Part shown: piece by piece, positions 1-6,013 of the stretch | Numbering within the stretch: position 1 is the first letter of the stretch | Layout of the letters: each line of letters opens with the position of its first letter | Source: JAJYBV01 sp021812265 | GTDB lineage: Bacteria > Chloroflexota > Ktedonobacteria > Ktedonobacterales > JACDGC01 | Assembly: GCA_027459525.1 (NCBI GenBank) | Contig: DAIDIC010000164.1 | Location: forward strand, 1-6,205 | Length of the DNA stretch: 6,205 nucleotides | Direction: 5' to 3' | Made by a program: the position numbers and the translations under genes | Notes under the pieces: generated by a model | The model's input: the letters and a program-made list of their open reading frames with translations, nothing else | Databases searched by the model: none | What the model was told of the DNA's origin: nothing

Positions 1-730
1 GCGCTTTGCGAATTTCCTCGGCAGAAATTGTTTCGCCTTCAAGATATTTTAGGGTTAAGTCATCATCAGTTTCGGCGACTTTTTCAATCAGATAGTCGCG
101 GCGTTCCTGAACCAACTGCGCCAAATCTTCGGGGATGGCAATTTCTTTAGATTGTGTGCCTTGGTCGTCAATAAAAACGATTGCTTTTTGATCGATCAAA
201 TCAATAAAGCCTTTGAAATCGCTTTCACTGCCGATAGGGATTTGAATCGGCATGGGATTCGCGTTCAGTCTGTCAATAATCATATCGACGGTGCGCCAGA
301 AATTAGCGCCCATACGATCCATTTTGTTCACAAAGCAGATACGCGGAACATTATATTTATTTGCTTGGCGCCATACCGTTTCAGATTGCGGTTCTACGCC
401 GGCGACTGCGTCGAAAACGACGACACCGCCATCGAGTACGCGCAATGAACGTTCGACTTCAACGGTGAAGTCAACGTGGCCTGGGGTATCTATGATATTC
501 ACTCGGTTATCGCGCCAAAAGCAGGTAGTCGCGGCAGACGTGATAGTAATGCCACGTTCCTGTTCTTGGGGCATATAATCCATGGTGGCAGCGCCTTCAT
601 GAACTTCGCCGATACGATGGATTTTTTTCGTATAGAACAATATACGTTCTGTTGTTGTTGTTTTACCCGCATCGATATGGGCAATAATGCCGATATTACG
701 AGTGCGTTCTAATGGATACTCTCTGGCCAT
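1..730 (-). CDS. fusA: Elongation factor G, N-terminal part (runs off the left edge)
   Basis: Translation of the reverse strand from the ATG at 730 gives 243 codons with no stop. EF-G is the cytoplasmic GTPase that drives translocation of tRNA and mRNA on the ribosome and helps recycle it. The G domain is complete in its key motifs: P-loop AHIDAGKT at residues 17-24, switch I RGITI at 59-63, DTPGH at 81-85 with the catalytic His85, and NKMD at 135-138 for guanine specificity. The stretch AVAGVEPQSETVWRQA (about 108-123) is typical of EF-G. Residue 35 is Lys where most EF-Gs have Gly in 'FYTG'. The gene starts 6 bp after the rpsG stop, so it is surely co-transcribed with it; the Shine-Dalgarno (TAGGT overlapping the rpsG stop) is weak and suggests translational coupling. 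The remaining two thirds or so lie outside the window. Confidence 0.97.
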   Translation of the reverse strand, partial: MAREYPLERTRNIGIIAHIDAGKTTTTERILFYTKKIHRIGEVHEGAATMDYMPQEQERGITITSAATTCFWRDNRVNIIDTPGHVDFTVEVERSLRVLDGGVVVFDAVAGVEPQSETVWRQANKYNVPRICFVNKMDRMGANFWRTVDMIIDRLNANPMPIQIPIGSESDFKGFIDLIDQKAIVFIDDQGTQSKEIAIPEDLAQLVQERRDYLIEKVAETDDDLTLKYLEGETISAEEIRKA

Positions 731-736
731 GGTTAC

Positions 737-1231
737 CTACCGTTTATAATGAGCAAAGGCCTTATTGGAATCGGCCATCTTATGCATCTCATCTTTTTTG
801 CGGACTGCTCCGCCTTCCATAACGGCTGCGTCGAGCAGTTCCTGAGCTAATTTTTCAAACATTGGCTTGCTTTTGCGGCTGCGGGCTGCGTTGATAATCC
901 AGCGCATGCTCAGCGCATTGCGGCGATCTTGTCGAATATCTACCGGCACCTGATATGTAGCGCCTCCGACGCGCTTCGGCCGCACTTCAATAGCCGGGGA
1001 AGCGTTGCGAATTGCCTGCTCAAAAATCTCGATAGCCGGTTTTTTCAGCATTTCATTATTTGATGTTTTGGCGCGGTCTTCAATAATATCAATGGCGCGA
1101 TAGATAATCATTTCAGCGATACTGCGCTTGCCATCTTTCATAACACGGCCAATCATGCGAGTAACATTCAAGTTATCGTATCGCGCATCAGGTATAACCG
1201 TTCTGCGAACAATTTTACCACGTCGTGGCAT
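737..1231 (-). CDS. rpsG: 30S ribosomal protein S7
   Basis: A 164-residue S7, the primary assembly protein that binds the 3' major domain of 16S rRNA and forms part of the E-site/mRNA exit region. Recognised by the MPRRGKI start, the block KRVGGATYQVPV (86-97), DRRNALSMRWI (102-111) and the C-terminal HKMADSNKAFAHY (150-162). Compared with the 156-residue Bacillus protein it has about eight extra residues around 55-64 (SNNEMLKK region) before EIFEQ. It ends in HYKR where many orthologues end in HYRW. The start ATG has a good Shine-Dalgarno, GGAG at 1242-1245, about 10 nt upstream. The gene lies between rpsL and fusA in the universal str order. In E. coli S7 represses its own operon through the rpsL-rpsG gap; the gap here is 102 bp with small hairpins, so similar control is possible but not shown. 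Confidence 0.98.
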   Translation of the reverse strand: MPRRGKIVRRTVIPDARYDNLNVTRMIGRVMKDGKRSIAEMIIYRAIDIIEDRAKTSNNEMLKKPAIEIFEQAIRNASPAIEVRPKRVGGATYQVPVDIRQDRRNALSMRWIINAARSRKSKPMFEKLAQELLDAAVMEGGAVRKKDEMHKMADSNKAFAHYKR

Positions 1232-1333
1232 AGACGATGAACTCCTCTATTCTTATGCATTTACGATGCACATCTGCAATCATTGCGCTAAAGCAAAGCG
1301 GCAGCATATGTGCTGTATATAAAAAATTCCCTG
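1232..1333 (-). promoter_or_regulatory. rpsL-rpsG intercistronic region with small hairpins; possible S7 autoregulatory target
   Basis: In the transcript sense this 102-nt gap holds CAGCA(cata)TGCTG at 1315-1302 and a 7-bp hairpin TGTGCAT(cgtaa)ATGCATA at 1272-1254, which sits about 9 nt upstream of the rpsG Shine-Dalgarno. No U-tract follows either stem, so neither looks like a terminator. In E. coli the equivalent gap binds S7 for translational feedback. That role here is inference from position only; I do not recognise the E. coli structure. Confidence 0.25.
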
Positions 1334-1771
1334 CTATTTCTTTCCGGCAGGTTTTGCCCCGGCTTTCGCCCGTTTGGCGCCATATTTAGAACGCCCTTGG
1401 CAGCGCTTCTCGACACCGCCTGCGTCGAGCTTGCCGCGCACAATATGATATCGCACACTTGGCAAATCTTTAACGCGCCCGCCACGAATCAGCACTACTG
1501 AGTGCTCTTGCAGCGTATGTTTTTCACCCGGAATATACGCTGTAACCTCCATTTTATTGGAAAGGCGTACACGGGCAATTTTGCGGACCGCTGAATTTGG
1601 TTTCTTCGGCGTCATCGTTGTAACACGTGTGCATACGCCGCGTTTCAGCGGAGCGTCTAAAGGCCGGGTTTTATTTTTAATAGAATTAAAAGAAAACCCC
1701 AATGCCGGCGCTTTGCGTTTTTTGTCTTTTCTTGAGCGCCCTTTGCGCACAAGCTGGTTAATAGTTGGCAC
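1334..1771 (-). CDS. rpsL: 30S ribosomal protein S12
   Basis: A 145-residue S12, the decoding-centre protein that monitors codon-anticodon pairing. Blocks seen: PTINQLVRKGR (2-12), KRGVCTRV (43-50), TPKKPNSA (54-61, Lys56 being the classic streptomycin-contact lysine, E. coli K43 counting Met), LQEHSVVLIRGGRVKDLP (87-104, with Lys101 and Asp102, the usual methylthiolation site) and GRSKYGAKR (126-134). After 'PAL' there is the insertion of about 13 residues shared with Bacillota and Chloroflexota, and the C-terminus is a Lys/Ala-rich tail. Several normally fixed residues differ: LPSVRY instead of LPGVRY (Ser105), SNKMEV instead of TNGxEV, GEKHTLQEH instead of GxGHNLQEH. Start is GTG at 1771, chosen because the N-terminus then matches the family and GGAGG (1778-1782) sits 6 nt upstream. 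First gene of the str operon. Confidence 0.98.
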   Translation of the reverse strand: MPTINQLVRKGRSRKDKKRKAPALGFSFNSIKNKTRPLDAPLKRGVCTRVTTMTPKKPNSAVRKIARVRLSNKMEVTAYIPGEKHTLQEHSVVLIRGGRVKDLPSVRYHIVRGKLDAGGVEKRCQGRSKYGAKRAKAGAKPAGKK

Positions 1772-2048
1772 TCAATGCCTCCACAAATTTAGCCTGAAGA
1801 TTTGTTGAAATTGCATTACGCCACCTGCAAAAAATACATTCAGCGATTTTTGTATATCGCAGCTGCATATATTGCTGTTCAGTGGCGCCGAGGTGTGGGC
1901 GCTACGCGCAGGGAGGAGAAAGTTTCAAAATGTGTCTGTTTTTGATATCCTATTCTACACAAAATACCTGTGAAACGCCGCATACAATATGGAATCATAT
2001 CACTTCACCAACCCTTTGTCAAATGTCTAGTATTGTGTCACACTCGGC
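1772..2048 (-). other. Intergenic region: str operon leader of about 216 nt, no gene seen
   Basis: From the inferred start near 1987 the transcript runs about 216 nt before rpsL. It contains a short GC stem (AGCGCC/GGCGCC around 1881-1902) and a palindromic GCAGCTGC followed by an imperfect CGAT/ATCG pairing, but no clear intrinsic terminator and no recognised riboswitch or T-box. Between the ATPase stop codon (2049) and the str -35 box (2022) there are only 26 bp and no hairpin plus U-tract, so transcripts of the ABC operon may continue into rpsL. Confidence 0.5.
1994..2022 (-). promoter_or_regulatory. Sigma-70 promoter of the str operon
   Basis: On the minus strand TTGACA (2022-2017) and TATGAT (1999-1994) are separated by exactly 17 nt, one mismatch from full consensus. 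The inferred transcription start is near 1987. It directs rpsL-rpsG-fusA. The strength fits a ribosomal operon. Confidence 0.8.
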
Positions 2049-3443
2049 CTATCCTTCCTGTGTTGCAGCGGTGTCTTCTAAATAGAGCAAGCCGCTTTCA
2101 TTATCATAGGCAAACAGTTCGGCGTATCTTCCCCAAGACACTGCTGTATCTAACTGCCGGCGCGCCTCGTCTTCGGTAAAATATTCCTGCAGCTTGCTTA
2201 ATATGGCGTCTTCTTCTGTCTCACGCCGGGGATCTTTATCCAGTGTTTGTTTTATCAGGCGAATAAGTTCTACATATTGTAACGCTTGCTCTCGGAATAT
2301 TTCTTTATCTTCCAATTCATTGCCTTCAGCCAGCCGCTGCCCTTCAGCGGTTAAAATCAGGTCCCCTTCGGTAGCTTCGCCAAATCCCAATATTTCAAAC
2401 GCTTCTACCAATGGCAGCAAATCATCAATTTCCATCTGCAATTCTCTGCCCAACACCGAAAGATCTTCCTTACCGCCGCGCCGCGCAATCAATTCCGCTA
2501 ACCCGTTCAAGGTGCTGATTTGAATATGCGGCAAAAATTGATAGGATCTGCTCGTTTTTACCGGAGATTTCTGCGCCGGCCCGGACTTTTTCATCCGGGC
2601 AGCAATAATTTCATCCGCATCTTCATCCGGCTGTGTTATGATGGTATACACCAAATCTATCAGCGCTTCACTTTCCGGATTTTTTTTACCCCGTTCCTGA
2701 ATTGCTATGCCGGACAAAACGGCGCGCACTCTGCCGGGATCGTGCCCCATCACCACAATTTTATCCGCCATTAAAACACTTTCTTCAATATTATGCGTTA
2801 CCATTACGATAGATTTTGTGGGTATTTTGCGTTCACGCCACAGCCGCATCAACTCTGTCCGCAAATTGCCGGCGGTTAACACATCCAGCGCGCTGAACGG
2901 CTCATCCATAAACAATATTTCCGGCTCTACAACCAAAGCGCGCGCAAAGCCTACTCGTTGGCGCATGCCTCCTGAAAGCTCTTTTGGGTAGGCGTCTTCA
3001 AAACCATCCAAACCTATCAGGTCAATAGCGTTCAGTGATTTTTTTATCCGCTGGGTTTTTGATATTTCCGGCTGCGATTCCAGCCCCAGTTCTACATTTT
3101 CCAAAACCGTAAGCCATGGAAAAAGCGCAAATGTTTGAAAGACAATAGCGACATGCGGATTGGGGCCGGAGACTGTTTCTCCATGATACCGAATTTCGCC
3201 GCGCGATGACGGGATAAGACCGGAGAGAATGCGCAGAAGCGTAGATTTACCCGAGCCGGAAGGCCCCAAAATGGCGACAAACTCGCCATCATGAATTTGC
3301 AATTGAATATTTTCCAAAACGGTAGTTGCCTGCGCCTCGGCCTTTGCTCCGGTTTGATTTACATATGATTTATATACACCGGCAGCTTCAAGAATAATAA
3401 CCTGTGAAGGCGCTTCTATTTTGCGGGAATTATTTAAGGCCAT
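2049..3443 (-). CDS. ABC transporter ATPase (NitT/TauT type) with C-terminal AAA-associated domain
   Basis: A 464-residue cytoplasmic ATPase that would power the neighbouring fused permease. The nucleotide-binding domain (about 15-250) is intact: Walker A GPSGSGKST (60-68), Q-loop Gln103 in VFQTFALFPWLTV, signature LSGGM with RQR (156-163), Walker B ILFMDEP (176-182, catalytic Glu181), D-loop SALD (184-187) and H-loop His217. Sequence style matches SsuB/TauB/NrtD. Residues about 300-455 form an added domain like the 'AAA-associated' C-terminal domain (Pfam PF09821 type, from memory), acid-rich and unlike the CBS pairs of some importers. No cysteine is present. The ATG at 3443 was chosen because an AGGAGGG Shine-Dalgarno lies 10 nt upstream; the ATG 8 nt earlier opens only a 6-codon frame. 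It follows the permease gene by 37 bp. Family annotation says nitrate/sulfonate/bicarbonate, but the M-box upstream argues for a divalent cation; substrate unproven. Confidence 0.93.
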   Translation of the reverse strand: MALNNSRKIEAPSQVIILEAAGVYKSYVNQTGAKAEAQATTVLENIQLQIHDGEFVAILGPSGSGKSTLLRILSGLIPSSRGEIRYHGETVSGPNPHVAIVFQTFALFPWLTVLENVELGLESQPEISKTQRIKKSLNAIDLIGLDGFEDAYPKELSGGMRQRVGFARALVVEPEILFMDEPFSALDVLTAGNLRTELMRLWRERKIPTKSIVMVTHNIEESVLMADKIVVMGHDPGRVRAVLSGIAIQERGKKNPESEALIDLVYTIITQPDEDADEIIAARMKKSGPAQKSPVKTSRSYQFLPHIQISTLNGLAELIARRGGKEDLSVLGRELQMEIDDLLPLVEAFEILGFGEATEGDLILTAEGQRLAEGNELEDKEIFREQALQYVELIRLIKQTLDKDPRRETEEDAILSKLQEYFTEDEARRQLDTAVSWGRYAELFAYDNESGLLYLEDTAATQEG

Positions 3444-3480
3444 ATTTCATTTTCCCTCCTCTATTCATCGAATCAATTAA

Positions 3481-5286
3481 TCAGGCTAAGGTAAACCGGC
3501 GCTCAGCCAGTTTATATAATCTGCGCCAAACCAAGCGGTTCATAGTAACAACTGTTGCCGCCATCAGCAATGTGCTGGCCAGCAATATGGGAATTGAGCC
3601 GTTAGCGGCAGCTTGCGCAATGGAAGACCCCAACCCGGGAGCGATAAATGTTTTACCGCCAAATTGCACATATTCGGCAACGATACTGGCGTTCCACGCG
3701 CCGCCGCTGGCAGTAATCATACCGGTGACTAAATATGGAAAAATAGCGGGAAAAATCAGAATTTTCCAGCGACGCCAGCCAATTACATGAAAATTTTGCG
3801 CCGCTTCGCGCAGATCGGTAGGAATAGCCATTGCGCCGGCGATAACATTAAACAAAACATACCACTGTGTGCCAAGCAGCATAAGAATAATTGCGGCGAC
3901 ATTGATGCCTGCAGGTAATTTCAGCGCCAACAGTAAAATTATCGGAAACAGCGCAGTAGCCGGTATAGAAGCAACAACTTGCACAATCGGCTGCAGGCGC
4001 CGCGACAGATTAGGATTCATGCCTATTGCTGTTCCTGCGGGCACAGCCCATACAAATGATATAGCCATTGCCAAAAATGTGCGCAGCAGTGTCAAACTAT
4101 CCATACCCAATAACTGCAGCCATTCAACAGGGCGAACCTGCAGCAGCAGCCGCGCCGCCTGCAGCAGTCCTATCATCCCGGCTAAAATCAGCGCAGCGGT
4201 TATAACCCATCCTGCGGCCTTATCAAGGGAAAACTTCTGTCGGCGAAAAGATTGCGCGGTTGCTGCCGAATCATGCGCAGGAAACAATTTATCCAGTAAT
4301 GCAGCAAAAAAATCTTGCGTTGGGTGTAAGATTTTTATTTGAATTGTTTCTAGGGTCCGTGAACGCTGCAATAAATCTAAAACAGGCGAGTTTGGTGTTT
4401 CGGATGATTTTGCCATTTCAAATTTAAATTTATCGGCCCACGCTACCACCGGACGCCACAATAAAACATCCAGCAGCACGATCATAACGACTAATGTAAT
4501 AAGTCCATACGCCATAGCAGTGATGTTTCCTTGATTCGCGGCAACCTGAATATAAGATCCCAAGCCGGGTAATTGATATGACTGCGACCCAAGGGTTAAT
4601 TGCTCTGCAGCGACCAAAAAGAACCAGCCGCCGGCCCAGCTCATCATACTATTCCAAATAAGACCAATCATGGAATATGCAACTTCCAGCTTCAAAAAAC
4701 GCCGCCAAGGCGATAAGCGATAAATTGCAGCGGCTTCTTGTAATTCGGCGGGAATAGTGGCAGCTGAGTGATAAAAACTGAACGTCATATTCCACGCTTG
4801 ACTGGTAAAAATCAATATTGCGGCCGCCAGTTCTACACCAATGCTAGAGTGAGGAAATAGGGCAACCAAGGTTAGCACTACACTCGGTAAAAAAGATAAA
4901 ATGGGAATGCTTTGCAATATATCTAATATTGGGATCATAAAACGCTGAGCTAATTTATTTGTGGCGGCGATATGACCATACACTAAAGTAAAAATAAGAG
5001 AAATAATATACGCCACAATCATTCGCAGCAGCGAATAGCCGGCATAAAGCGGCAAAATAAAGGGAGACAGCGAGATGGTTACGGAGCGTGTATGCACGGT
5101 CGCCCGACTTGCTCCGGCAATAATCAGCGCAATAACACCAACCAACAGTACAATAACCAAAGTGTCAGAGCGTTTTAGGTATCGCTGCTGATTCTGGTTT
5201 TTTTTGCTGTTCGGCAGACCGGGCACGGGTGTCCTTTGAGCGCGCGAATCAATATCCGTGCGTTCGGGAAGATAAATCTGAGCCAT
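3481..5286 (-). CDS. Fused double permease of a NitT/TauT-like ABC transporter, M-box controlled
   Basis: A 601-residue inner-membrane protein made of two BPD_transp_1 permease halves joined by a soluble linker (about 285-355). Each half carries the EAA loop that docks on the ATPase: ELQEAAAIYRLSPWRRF (181-197) and DLREAAQNFHVIGWRRW (491-507). Each half also carries a 'PGLGS' motif (240-244, 549-553), so the halves are clear repeats of an SsuC/TauC-type unit. About twelve hydrophobic segments are visible, the first after a hydrophilic N-terminal tail of about 40 residues. One polypeptide can thus supply the whole membrane dimer. The protein has no cysteine. Start ATG at 5286 has AGGAG (5300-5296) 9 nt upstream. 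No periplasmic or lipoprotein binding protein is encoded nearby. It is the first gene of the operon behind the M-box leader. Substrate: by family nitrate, sulfonate or bicarbonate; by regulation more likely Mg2+ or another divalent metal. The second is inference. Confidence 0.92.
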   Translation of the reverse strand: MAQIYLPERTDIDSRAQRTPVPGLPNSKKNQNQQRYLKRSDTLVIVLLVGVIALIIAGASRATVHTRSVTISLSPFILPLYAGYSLLRMIVAYIISLIFTLVYGHIAATNKLAQRFMIPILDILQSIPILSFLPSVVLTLVALFPHSSIGVELAAAILIFTSQAWNMTFSFYHSAATIPAELQEAAAIYRLSPWRRFLKLEVAYSMIGLIWNSMMSWAGGWFFLVAAEQLTLGSQSYQLPGLGSYIQVAANQGNITAMAYGLITLVVMIVLLDVLLWRPVVAWADKFKFEMAKSSETPNSPVLDLLQRSRTLETIQIKILHPTQDFFAALLDKLFPAHDSAATAQSFRRQKFSLDKAAGWVITAALILAGMIGLLQAARLLLQVRPVEWLQLLGMDSLTLLRTFLAMAISFVWAVPAGTAIGMNPNLSRRLQPIVQVVASIPATALFPIILLLALKLPAGINVAAIILMLLGTQWYVLFNVIAGAMAIPTDLREAAQNFHVIGWRRWKILIFPAIFPYLVTGMITASGGAWNASIVAEYVQFGGKTFIAPGLGSSIAQAAANGSIPILLASTLLMAATVVTMNRLVWRRLYKLAERRFTLA

Positions 5287-5503
5287 AACGGAACTCTCCT
5301 AAAAATAGAGTCATCCGCTTGCCAACAGCGGATTGCTCAGGAGACATTCCAAAAACGATATCAGAGCGTCTGAGGAAACATATCTATCATACTGCCGCTG
5401 CGGCAAGGAAAATAAAATCGGCCTGGTAACTGAAAGCTGCTATAAAGCAGCTACTACTTGGGCCAGCGTCCATAATGTGTGCTCCATTTCAAATGCGTTA
5501 TAT
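5287..5503 (-). promoter_or_regulatory. Distal leader between riboswitch terminator and permease; possible SD-sequestering fold
   Basis: About 215 nt of transcribed leader remain after the terminator. Two stems stand out: AGCTGCT(ttat)AGCAGCT at 5452-5435, flanked by CTGG/CCAG (5466-5463 with 5426-5423), and ATCCGCT(gttggca)AGCGGAT at 5333-5313. The Shine-Dalgarno AGGAGA (5300-5295) is perfectly complementary to TCTCCT at 5344-5339, a pairing that would enclose the second stem. Alternatively ACTCT (5311-5307) can pair with AGAGT (5297-5293). Either would mask the ribosome-binding site. Pairings are seen; a regulatory role is inference. Confidence 0.4.
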
Positions 5504-5533
5504 AAAAAAGCCTCATGAAACGTGTTCATGAGG
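5504..5533 (-). terminator. Intrinsic terminator of the M-box expression platform
   Basis: Minus-strand stem CCTCATGAA (5533-5525), loop CACGT, TTCATGAGG (5519-5511), then one C and six T (5509-5504): nine perfect pairs followed by a U-tract. It lies between the riboswitch and the permease gene, so it would stop leader transcripts when the aptamer is ligand-bound. It competes with the antiterminator formed by 5607-5598. Confidence 0.9.
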
Positions 5534-5607
5534 GAACATAGAGGCTGCGTCATAGTAATTTCAAAAAAATTATACTATGTATAAATAGCAACCTGCCCCC
5601 TCACACG
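5521..5607 (-). promoter_or_regulatory. Antiterminator pairing of the M-box switch
   Basis: CGTGTGAGGG (5607-5598) pairs with CCCTCA (5534-5529) and CACG (5524-5521), ten base pairs with a 4-nt bulge. It uses bases of the aptamer P1 3' strand (5602-5595) and of the terminator 5' arm and loop. P1 and the antiterminator therefore exclude each other, and so do the antiterminator and the terminator. This is the expected logic for expression at low Mg2+ and termination at high Mg2+. A weak AT-rich stem CATAGTA/TACTATG (5579-5551) is looped between the two strands. Deduced by hand from complementarity. Confidence 0.7.
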
Positions 5608-5758
5608 TTGAGTTTTGGCACTGCATGGCGTAGATATTCATAATCAGCCACTTTGGATTCCGCCTTAACTCGGCGGAATCTGGCCTAACCGTCGGCGTCT
5701 CTCGACGTTTCCGATCAGTGGCTTTTTTCCATACAGACGCCTCACCTAACAAGCGGGC
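5595..5758 (-). ncRNA. M-box (ykoK leader) Mg2+-sensing riboswitch aptamer
   Basis: On the minus strand the conserved blocks of the ykoK/M-box family follow in order with the right spacing: GTTAGGTGAGGC (5750-5739), TGTATGGA (5735-5728), AAACGTCGAGAGACGCC (5710-5694), and near the 3' end GCCATGCAGTGCCAAAACTC (5629-5610). Pairings: P1 GCCCGCTT (5758-5751) with GAGGGGGC (5602-5595, one G-G mismatch); TGTATGG (5735-5729) with CCATGCA (5628-5622); AGCCACT (5723-5717) with AGTGGCT (5652-5646); a GAGA-loop hairpin at 5707-5696; and a variable 9-bp hairpin at 5680-5656. Total about 164 nt, the usual M-box size. The family folds compactly around several Mg2+ ions and represses metal-transport genes when the ion is abundant. 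Here it precedes an ABC transporter. Confidence 0.95.
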
Positions 5759-5799
5759 TTATTTAAATGTAGCGCTTCTTCTGAAAATGAATTGCAAGA

Positions 5800-5827
5800 T
5801 TGTATACCACTATAAAATATGTATAAT
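5800..5827 (+). promoter_or_regulatory. Candidate promoter for the Rpn-family gene
   Basis: Plus-strand TTGTAT (5800-5805), 16-nt spacer, perfect TATAAT (5822-5827); inferred start near 5834. The -35 is only partly consensus and the leader to the ATG at 6014 would be about 180 nt, so this is a candidate only. From 5871 to 6013 no gene is seen; an inverted repeat AAATAA(gcgcagat)TTATTT lies around 5884-5903. Confidence 0.4.
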
Positions 5828-5841
5828 GCTATACCATCTTA

Positions 5842-5870
5842 ATTGTAATGCAATAAAGACACTGTGTCAA
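5842..5870 (-). promoter_or_regulatory. Sigma-70 promoter of the M-box/ABC transporter operon
   Basis: TTGACA (5870-5865) and TACAAT (5847-5842) on the minus strand with a 17-nt spacer, one mismatch from consensus. Transcription should begin near 5835, about 77 nt before the first M-box P1 base, giving a leader of about 549 nt before the permease ATG. Confidence 0.82.
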
Positions 5871-6013
5871 GGGGGGAGCTGCAAATAAGCGCAGATTTAT
5901 TTCAGGTACTTTGTTTAACGCAAAACGAGCAAATTTTGGGAGGAATTTCAATCTTCACACAAGGGAACTACGCGCCATACGCACACATATTTAGGGGTTA
6001 GTGAGGGAGCATT

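Noticed and set aside
152..712. Three plus-strand frames of 78-108 codons opposite fusA
   Set aside because: The minus-strand frame is unmistakable EF-G with all GTPase motifs; these are shadows.
3481..4342. Plus-strand open frames of 128 and 157 codons opposite the permease
   Set aside because: They are antisense shadows of a clearly homologous protein with intact EAA loops; no ribosome-binding sites or recognisable domains.
5440..5487. Short leader frame on the minus strand, MEHTLWTLAQVVAAL, ending in the 5452-5435 hairpin
   Set aside because: No Shine-Dalgarno precedes it, it is not proline-rich like known Mg2+ leader peptides such as MgtL, and 15 codons can arise by chance.
5333..5518. 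Plus-strand 61-codon open frame opposite the permease leader
   Set aside because: It has no ribosome-binding site and lies antisense to structured leader RNA, starting in one hairpin and ending in the terminator.
5551..5579. Inverted repeat CATAGTA/TACTATG as an insertion-sequence end or operator
   Set aside because: It is AT-rich with only seven pairs, lies within the riboswitch expression platform, and no transposase or target duplication is seen.
5644..5727. Plus-strand AGCCACT...AGTGGCT stem followed by T6, resembling a terminator on the plus strand
   Set aside because: The stem belongs to the M-box on the other strand, and no gene upstream on the plus strand would need a terminator there.
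5600..5750. RYYYAAC/GTTRRRY-like motifs (GCCTAAC, ACCTAAC, GTTGAGT) suggesting an integron attC site
   Set aside because: They are fragments of conserved M-box sequence (GTTAGGT and neighbours) and do not have attC arm geometry.
5570..5752. Minus-strand open frame of 60 codons (MLGEASVWKK...)
   Set aside because: It lies wholly inside the M-box aptamer and its conserved RNA blocks; the reading frame is a by-product of the structured RNA and resembles no protein I know.
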